The notes below the pieces were generated by a model that did no database searches, had not been told where the DNA came from, and saw only the letters and a program-made list of their open reading frames with translations. DNA of 43,956 bases from JAPLZH01 sp964450345 (GTDB lineage Bacteria > Patescibacteriota > Minisyncoccia > Phycocordibacterales > PALSA-1337). How positions within the stretch are numbered: the stretch's first letter is position 1; each line of letters begins with the position of its first letter. Shown here one piece after another: positions 39,334 to 43,956 of the stretch. Both the position numbers and the translations under genes were made by a program. Location: assembly GCA_964450345.1 (NCBI GenBank), contig CAYVEL010000007.1, forward strand, positions 1 to 43,956, given 5' to 3'.

Positions 39334-39410
39334 TACTTCTTAACTATTTGTTTTGTTTTTAAAGCTTTATCTTTTTTATCTTTGATAGCTTTTATTTCTT
39401 CTTTGTTCAT
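39333..39410 (-). CDS. Lys-rich micro-protein, 25 aa
   Basis: ATG 39410 overlaps the portal stop (ATGA). The frame is almost entirely Lys, Glu, Asp and Ile (MNKEEIKAIKDKKDKALK) and ends at the start of the protease gene. It may be a short linker ORF; low confidence that it is a functional protein. Confidence 0.3.
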   Translation of the reverse strand: MNKEEIKAIKDKKDKALKTKQIVKK

Positions 39411-40621
39411 CCTAATCCTATTTGAACTCTCCATTCTTCCCTAGACATAAATTGTTGTCCTGTTACTGGGTCTGGAGCTGTTAAGTTTGGTAACGATTGT
39501 CCTGCTGCTTGTAATGATGCAGCTTTAGACATTTGACTATCTTTATAAATATCTGTATGTGAGAAATCTCCTTGTAATGTAAAACCTTGGTTTGATGCTC
39601 CAACCATTACCAACCAATCAGCTCCGTAATATTCAAATGTTGGTATAGCACTTTGAGTATAAAGCTTTGCCATTAATTCGGTAACAAGTTTATATCTTGC
39701 TGCATCTGTACCCATAAGTTCCGAAGGATAACCATAAGCATTGCAAATAGCTTTGATACACATTTTGCAGCTATTTACCATATCCATTTCGGTAATAGGT
39801 GCTGTTAATCTAGCAACAGAACCTTTGGAAGTTAGAATAGCATCTCTTGTTTGCGCTTTTCTTAATCCCATGCCATATTTCATGCGTTCTAAGAGGCTTT
39901 TTTTTTCTTCTTGAACTAAAGTGTTAGTTCCAGCATTTATCCCATCATGACCTAAGAAAATAGCGTTTCTAGCCCCGCCTTCGCCATACAAACCACACAA
40001 TACTTCCCAAAGTATAACATAAGTAGATATTTGTTGGCTTAAAGATGCTAGGCGGCTATCTCCCGATGTTTCGTTAATAAATGATAGTCTATTATCATTA
40101 ATAACATAAACTTCATCAGGTGTAAGTTCTAGTATTTTCCCATCTACATTGACTATATACTTTTTAACAATACGATTGAATAATAAATCTACGCCTAAGT
40201 CATATTGTGGGTCTATTCTGTGATTTGGTATTACATAATAATCTAATCCGCCGACTGAATTTTTGAACTTTCTAACATAAGCCTTTCCGTAAAGCTTACA
40301 CATAGTATCTAATCCTCTAAAAAATAGCTTGAAAGACTGTCTTGGGTTCGGTTGTGCTAATTTACCTAGTACTTCTCTAGTTTTAGGTGTATCAACCTCT
40401 TTACCATCTCTATCAATAGCGTAAACTCTTAGATTAGCCATTGCATTAGCCGATTCTCCGATAACAGTAGATACAACATCGCACTGTTTGTAAGCTTTTT
40501 GAATCCCTACACGAGTGCTACAATCTATCGCATAATTAGAAGAACCTATCTTATTGATAATCTCTTCCCATTGCGCATTATAAAGTACATTTTCTCGTAT
40601 ATTACTCTCGTTTAAAGCCAT
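39407..40621 (-). CDS. Portal protein, HK97 family, 404 aa
   Basis: ACDVVSTVIGESANAMANLRVYA-type N-terminus, GKLAQPNPRQSFKLFFRGLDTMCKLYGKAYV (about 90-120), YVIPNHRIDP and VAYNSCKMCIKAICNAYGYPSELMG-like C-terminal part correspond to HK97-type portals. Twelve copies would form the DNA entry gate. Followed by protease and capsid as usual. Confidence 0.82.
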   Translation of the reverse strand: MALNESNIRENVLYNAQWEEIINKIGSSNYAIDCSTRVGIQKAYKQCDVVSTVIGESANAMANLRVYAIDRDGKEVDTPKTREVLGKLAQPNPRQSFKLFFRGLDTMCKLYGKAYVRKFKNSVGGLDYYVIPNHRIDPQYDLGVDLLFNRIVKKYIVNVDGKILELTPDEVYVINDNRLSFINETSGDSRLASLSQQISTYVILWEVLCGLYGEGGARNAIFLGHDGINAGTNTLVQEEKKSLLERMKYGMGLRKAQTRDAILTSKGSVARLTAPITEMDMVNSCKMCIKAICNAYGYPSELMGTDAARYKLVTELMAKLYTQSAIPTFEYYGADWLVMVGASNQGFTLQGDFSHTDIYKDSQMSKAASLQAAGQSLPNLTAPDPVTGQQFMSREEWRVQIGLG

Positions 40622-40669
40622 ATTATTATGTTAAATAAGGACAAAAATAAAAAATAATAGTGGTTAGTA

Positions 40670-40699
40670 TTGTATGTTTTGATATTATGTTTATATTTG
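40670..40699 (+). promoter_or_regulatory. Promoter of the right plus-strand island
   Basis: TTG (40670-40672), 19 bases, TATATTTG (40692-40699): a full match to the Bacteroidota pattern, 23 bases before the XRE start. Confidence 0.75.
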
Positions 40700-40722
40700 C
40701 ATATAAATATGTACCAATATAT

Positions 40723-40962
40723 ATGAATGTAAAAAAACTAGCTTCGGAATACGACTTAAAAAAAAGGCAAGAGCTTGCTGTCAGAATGCGGAATATTAGA
40801 GTTACACTTCTGCTTTCTCAAAGAGAAATGTCAATTAAAAGTGGATTGCATAGAAATGTTATATCTAGGATTGAAAATGCAGAAACGGTTACTGGACGCT
40901 CTGAAAGGGTTTATTTTTTTCATCTTAATTATGAACTTGAAAAATTGAAAAACAATGGATGA
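40723..40962 (+). CDS. XRE-family regulator, 79 aa
   Basis: Start at MNVKKLASEY; the longer frame would include the promoter. RMRNIRVTLLLSQREMSIKSGLHRNVISRIENAE is a Cro/C1-type helix-turn-helix. It is the first gene of a plus-strand island that interrupts the minus-strand structural module, behind its own promoter. It might repress a phage promoter or a host one. Overlaps the next gene by 8 bases. Confidence 0.7.
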   Translation: MNVKKLASEYDLKKRQELAVRMRNIRVTLLLSQREMSIKSGLHRNVISRIENAETVTGRSERVYFFHLNYELEKLKNNG

Positions 40963-41143
40963 AGTATTACATATTTTAGAAAAAGGCATTTATAGCCTAA
41001 AAAATGATATTATAGTTGCTGAAAGTTTATTGAAAGATGCTCAAGAAAGAATTGAATATCATAAAAAGTTTATATCTAACTGTAATAAGGGAATAAAAAG
41101 GCTTGAATATTATATGGAATTAGAAGAAAAAACAAAATATTAA
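40955..41143 (+). CDS. Coiled-coil protein, 62 aa
   Basis: Helical throughout (EKGIYSLKNDIIVAESLLKDAQERIEYHKK). No family recognised. Between the XRE gene and a lipoprotein gene in the same island. Confidence 0.5.
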   Translation: MDEVLHILEKGIYSLKNDIIVAESLLKDAQERIEYHKKFISNCNKGIKRLEYYMELEEKTKY

Positions 41144-41155
41144 AACTGAAAAACA

Positions 41156-41413
41156 ATGAAAAAACTATTTTTAATTCCGATAGTACTTCTATTCATTTCG
41201 TGTACTCACAAATATGACATAGAATCAACTCGAACTGAGTATTTGAAATATTCTAGCGAATACTATCTAAATGATGTTGATGTTAAAGTATATTCTTTTA
41301 CAGGAACACATACAGAGCTTGAGGATGAATTAAAGCCAATATATACGGAATATTACGAATATCCTTATTGGGTTAAAAGAGTAATTACTAAGAAAGTTTT
41401 AAATAAGAAATAA
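41156..41413 (+). CDS. Small lipoprotein, 85 aa
   Basis: MKKLFLIPIVLLFISC has a lipobox (FISC) at residue 16. The mature part is acidic and Tyr-rich. An outer-membrane or periplasmic location is likely. Such phage lipoproteins often block superinfection, which is inference here. Confidence 0.6.
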   Translation: MKKLFLIPIVLLFISCTHKYDIESTRTEYLKYSSEYYLNDVDVKVYSFTGTHTELEDELKPIYTEYYEYPYWVKRVITKKVLNKK

Positions 41414-41414
41414 G

Positions 41415-41497
41415 CCCTAGGTTGCTTGAATTAAACTGCTGCGTAAATGCCATAGCAGAGTGAAGATGTAGAATGTTACTAAATTTCAAACTAGGGT
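41415..41497 (+). ncRNA. Possible structured RNA after the lipoprotein gene
   Basis: CCCTAG near 41416 can pair with CTAGGG near 41490, enclosing a hairpin CTGCT...AGCAG (41448-41470). The stem is short and partly self-complementary, so this is weak. The remaining bases up to 41577 show no gene. Confidence 0.25.
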
Positions 41498-41577
41498 AAT
41501 ATTTTGGAGGGGATTTAGATACATAAACCGTAAGCATTAAAAATCATGGCGGAATTTTACATAAGGCATTAAAAAGG

Positions 41578-41608
41578 AATGGCTAGTTTCATTACGATTC
41601 TAGCCATT
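41578..41608. terminator. Bidirectional terminator hairpin
   Basis: AATGGCTAG (41578-41586) pairs perfectly with CTAGCCATT (41600-41608). It lies between the convergent plus-strand island and the large terminase gene, with T-rich sequence on the minus-strand side. Confidence 0.7.
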
Positions 41609-41611
41609 AAT

Positions 41612-43033
41612 TTATCTATTAACCAAGTGTAGGTATTTCTCTACGCAAACATACCTAGTGGCATCTATACCGTGGTTAAACTTATCTATCGGGCGATTAA
41701 TATACATTCCATTTACTTTGTCGTTAGTGTAATTCTCGAACTCCATACGAGCCTTTTTAAATATCTCGTTGTTATCTCTCCAAACTACATGTAATCGGAA
41801 CATTTTCATCAAAGATATCCCCAAAACTATCTCTTTCTTGCTTGTTTTATAGAAATCGTAGTTCTTGGCATCTTTGTATTTGTACAGGTTAAGCATCTCA
41901 ACAAAAGCTTCATCTTTATACTTATCCGAGCTATCACACACTATATTCAAGGCAGGAACATCTAATTTGCCATATTTCTCCTTCTGCTTCTCTTGGTAAG
42001 CATCCAAAATAGGTTGAACCATGTAATACAAGTGCATAGCAGTTTCGCAAGGGGAGTAAGTATGGTATTGAATAAATAAATCCATACCTCTTTTGCCTAC
42101 CTGAACTAATACCGAACTATCCGTTGTGTAGCCAAAATCCAATCCGAAAGTAGTTTCTTCACAATCATCTGGAAATTCTGGTACATACTCAACATTCGGG
42201 AATATAATTCCTTCCTCAGGGCATCTTTCGCCCATAAAGTACACTAGGAACATTCTTCGGTTAATCGTGTTGTATTTTAAATTCTTCTCATTTATGCTGC
42301 GTTCCGATTCGGATACTTTCCAAACTTTCTTTTCAAAGTCAAAATCTTTAAAATCCCAAGGGCTGTATGACATTAATCGTTCAAGTACGGCTTCGGGGCG
42401 ATGCTTGTTATCCAAGATTGTAGTCTTAGTAAACAGAGTCCTTTCTCTTCCTTCCCAATCAAATAAGAAATGGTATGTTAATTTAGGATTCCAGTCGAAT
42501 ACAGCCAATTTAGTACAACGAAGTAGTAATTCATCAACAATTTTAGGGTCTTGGTTATCTAAAGCCTCGTTAAAGAATATTACATCACTTGCTCCTTGCT
42601 CTACTCCATTCTCAAGACCTCTAAACTTAATTATAGACCCAAAAAGGTTATATTCGGGTGCTTGCCCTTCATTTCTTGCATTCTTGGGGCTGTAATGACC
42701 TATAATCTTCATGCAGTTGACAAAATCGGTATCGTAAGCCGTTTCCCGACATGCCTTTAAAGTTGTTCTGTAAACAAAGATATTCAAAGGATTCTTCCTG
42801 TAATACTCCAAGCCACACAGCCAAAACATAAAATGCCAAAAATCATAAGTCTTACTAGACCTACTAGACCCCTCGTTTAAGATATAACAGCACAATGCAG
42901 AATCTTCAACAATCTTTCCGTTTATCTCTCGTTTCCTACCTACCCATTTCCCATCTACATTATCCATCCTCTGAGAAGTATAGAACTTCATCATAGTTTC
43001 ACATAGTGTATTTGGGTCAAAAGTATATGCCAT
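41612..43033 (-). CDS. terL: Large terminase subunit, 473 aa
   Basis: Walker A-like GSSRSSKT (55-62), Walker B DVIFFNEA, then the nuclease part TFGLDFGYTTDSSVL and IVCDSSDKYKDEAFVEML with metal-binding Asp residues; C-terminal NHGIDATRYV. This is the packaging motor ATPase/nuclease. Length and order match other siphophages. On a circular map it follows the small terminase with two genes between. Confidence 0.88.
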   Translation of the reverse strand: MAYTFDPNTLCETMMKFYTSQRMDNVDGKWVGRKREINGKIVEDSALCCYILNEGSSRSSKTYDFWHFMFWLCGLEYYRKNPLNIFVYRTTLKACRETAYDTDFVNCMKIIGHYSPKNARNEGQAPEYNLFGSIIKFRGLENGVEQGASDVIFFNEALDNQDPKIVDELLLRCTKLAVFDWNPKLTYHFLFDWEGRERTLFTKTTILDNKHRPEAVLERLMSYSPWDFKDFDFEKKVWKVSESERSINEKNLKYNTINRRMFLVYFMGERCPEEGIIFPNVEYVPEFPDDCEETTFGLDFGYTTDSSVLVQVGKRGMDLFIQYHTYSPCETAMHLYYMVQPILDAYQEKQKEKYGKLDVPALNIVCDSSDKYKDEAFVEMLNLYKYKDAKNYDFYKTSKKEIVLGISLMKMFRLHVVWRDNNEIFKKARMEFENYTNDKVNGMYINRPIDKFNHGIDATRYVCVEKYLHLVNR

Positions 43034-43036
43034 AAT

Positions 43037-43195
43037 TTAATAATTTTGTACTGACATTAACACTTCAAGTAATTTTACAAAATCTGATACATCCATTGTT
43101 TTTTGAGTTCCAAAACTATCCTCAATTATAACTACGCATTCGTCATCTTTTGGTGTAAAAATTTTATACCCTAAACATTCGTAACAATCATTCAT
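43037..43195 (-). CDS. Small acidic protein before terL, 52 aa
   Basis: Frame from ATG 43195 to TAA 43037, with CYECLGYKIFTPKDDECVVIIEDSF. It is acidic and lies just upstream of terL with 3 bases between stop and start. No family recognised. Confidence 0.45.
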   Translation of the reverse strand: MNDCYECLGYKIFTPKDDECVVIIEDSFGTQKTMDVSDFVKLLEVLMSVQNY

Positions 43196-43205
43196 AATTA
43201 TTTAT

Positions 43206-43667
43206 TTAAAATTCAGTATTTAAAATCGGTTTAATATTCTTATCAAAATCTCTCTTGTCAATCTCATAGTTTTTACTTCCTCCAAAAACAAATATATCTG
43301 GGCTAATTAAAAACTTATTCTCGGAAACTTTACATATTGCATTTATAGACTCCAAATGATTCAATCTCTTATTAACAGCTCTTGCATCCTTAAACCCCAA
43401 CATGACAGCCAAGTCCTTCTTTAAATCAGGAGAAATATATACAAAGTTATTAAACTTGTTCGTGTAAGATGAAATTAAAGTCAACAATTCAAATTCTCCC
43501 CTATGTTCCATCTTCAACAAGTAAGGCATACAATAACTCATATTCAACAAAAGAAAGTTTATTGCCATAGCATCCCTAAAAACCTCTCTAGTCTTTTCGG
43601 TAGCTAATATCTCACCATTGCTATTCATTTGGTGAACCGTTACTTCTTTTATCTTAGGATTGCCCAT
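43206..43667 (-). CDS. RepL-like winged-helix protein, 153 aa
   Basis: YISPDLKKDLAVMLGF...VNKRLNHLESINAICKVSENKFLISPDIF follows the plasmid RepL pattern: a winged helix whose second strand ends in L.NPE.F. RepL starts rolling or theta replication of small plasmids. Here the protein sits between the two terminase subunits, which is unusual. A palindrome and short repeats lie upstream. It could be a replication initiator or a regulator. Confidence 0.5.
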   Translation of the reverse strand: MGNPKIKEVTVHQMNSNGEILATEKTREVFRDAMAINFLLLNMSYCMPYLLKMEHRGEFELLTLISSYTNKFNNFVYISPDLKKDLAVMLGFKDARAVNKRLNHLESINAICKVSENKFLISPDIFVFGGSKNYEIDKRDFDKNIKPILNTEF

Positions 43668-43690
43668 GAAATCAACTTTAAATTAAACCC

Positions 43691-43698
43691 CAAAGATA
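43691..43698 (-). promoter_or_regulatory. Possible -7 element upstream of the RepL-like gene
   Basis: TATCTTTG on the minus strand, 24 bases before the start codon at 43667. No TTG at the usual spacing. Confidence 0.4.
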
Positions 43699-43699
43699 C

Positions 43700-43800
43700 A
43701 CCAAAATGCAATAATTATGCACCGCCATGCAACATTTTGACATTTTCAGGTATCTCGAGATACACATAAATGCACGATTTCTGCATTTTCAGATACATGC
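43700..43800. promoter_or_regulatory. Operator- or origin-like repeats upstream of the RepL-like gene
   Basis: GTATCTCGAGATAC (43750-43763) is a perfect 14-base palindrome. CATTTTCAG occurs twice (about 43741 and 43784), each next to GATA/GTATC, and TGCA-containing words recur. Binding by the RepL-like protein is a reasonable guess. The stretch 43801-43921 is AT-rich without a gene. Confidence 0.5.
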
Positions 43801-43921
43801 TACACTTGATAATCAAGCTTTTAACTGTTTTCCCTTCTATCTATATTTACTTAGCTCATTTTTTAACTTAAAGATTATAAACAAAACTAATATTGAAAGT
43901 CCGTTTTTTGATGGTGAAAAA

Positions 43922-43956
43922 TTATTTGAAGGGTTGAAAGGGGCTTTTGATTATAC
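43922..43956 (-). CDS. terS: C-terminal end of the small terminase if the map is circular
   Basis: Joining base 43956 to base 1 continues the terS frame by one split codon and ten further codons (IIKSPFQPFK) to TAA at 43922. There is no repeated overlap between the window ends. If the ends are not joined, this stretch has no assigned function. Confidence 0.5.
   Translation of the reverse strand, partial: IIKSPFQPFK

Noticed and set aside
1..43956. Integron integrase or tyrosine/serine recombinase gene
   Set aside because: No frame shows the Arg-His-Arg-Tyr pattern, an IntI-type insert or a serine recombinase motif, so none is annotated.
1..43956. CRISPR array
   Set aside because: The attC-like repeats are widely and unevenly spaced with genes between them; there are no regular short repeat-spacer units and no cas genes.

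Overview
The window reads as a complete or nearly complete genome of a tailed (siphovirus-like) phage of a Bacteroidota host. It is AT-rich and densely packed. Most genes are on the minus strand and joined by ATGA-type overlaps. Six to eight promoters fit the Bacteroidota pattern TTG, 19 bases, TAnnTTTG, and Shine-Dalgarno sites are not evident. The first gene (small terminase) runs off the left edge, and its frame continues from the right edge to a stop at 43922. This suggests a circular or circularly permuted map of 43,956 bp.

Layout. 1-713: small terminase and a micro-ORF. 866-2677: a plus-strand operon of nine tiny unknown genes, including a Com-like zinc protein, ending in a strong terminator. 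2678-3362: a gene-poor convergent gap with short repeats. 3363-5431: small minus-strand genes behind a structured leader RNA. 5464-7925: small genes and cassette run 1. 7995-15852: replication and recombination (DnaA domain IV-like protein, primase/helicase, replication initiator, RusA, SSB-like protein, YqaJ exonuclease, RecT), one tRNA-like gene, and a second structured leader in front of recT. 15907-19787: cassette runs 2 and 3. 19971-21708: lysis (GH19 endolysin, membrane proteins). 21865-29572: tail fibre and tip proteins. 29770-35391: tape measure and tail tube. 35394-40621: connectors, a secreted protein, HK97-type capsid, protease and portal. 40670-41413: a plus-strand island (XRE regulator, coiled coil, lipoprotein). 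41612-43667: large terminase, a small gene and a RepL-like winged-helix protein.

The most unusual content is an integron-like gene-cassette system. Ten small genes in three runs (5720-7701, 16179-17760, 18670-19787) are separated by attC-like imperfect palindromes. These carry TAAC...GTTA cores, an extra unpaired base in one arm, and near-perfect complementarity between the start of each cassette and the left core of the site that closes it. Two sites 9.5 kb apart share 50 identical bases. No integrase gene is visible, so recombination would have to be supplied by the host or another element. All cassette genes lie on the strand opposite to the apparent attC polarity and in line with phage transcription. 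Each run begins at a similar attI-like sequence. The cassette genes resemble ordinary phage accessory genes (a methyltransferase-like protein, a VVA0879-like protein, an XRE protein, small Cys-rich proteins).

How it fits together: the minus-strand early region (promoters near 5434, 11745, 12114 and 15860) would express replication, recombination and cassette genes. Lysis and structural genes follow the same strand. The two plus-strand islands have their own promoters and terminators.
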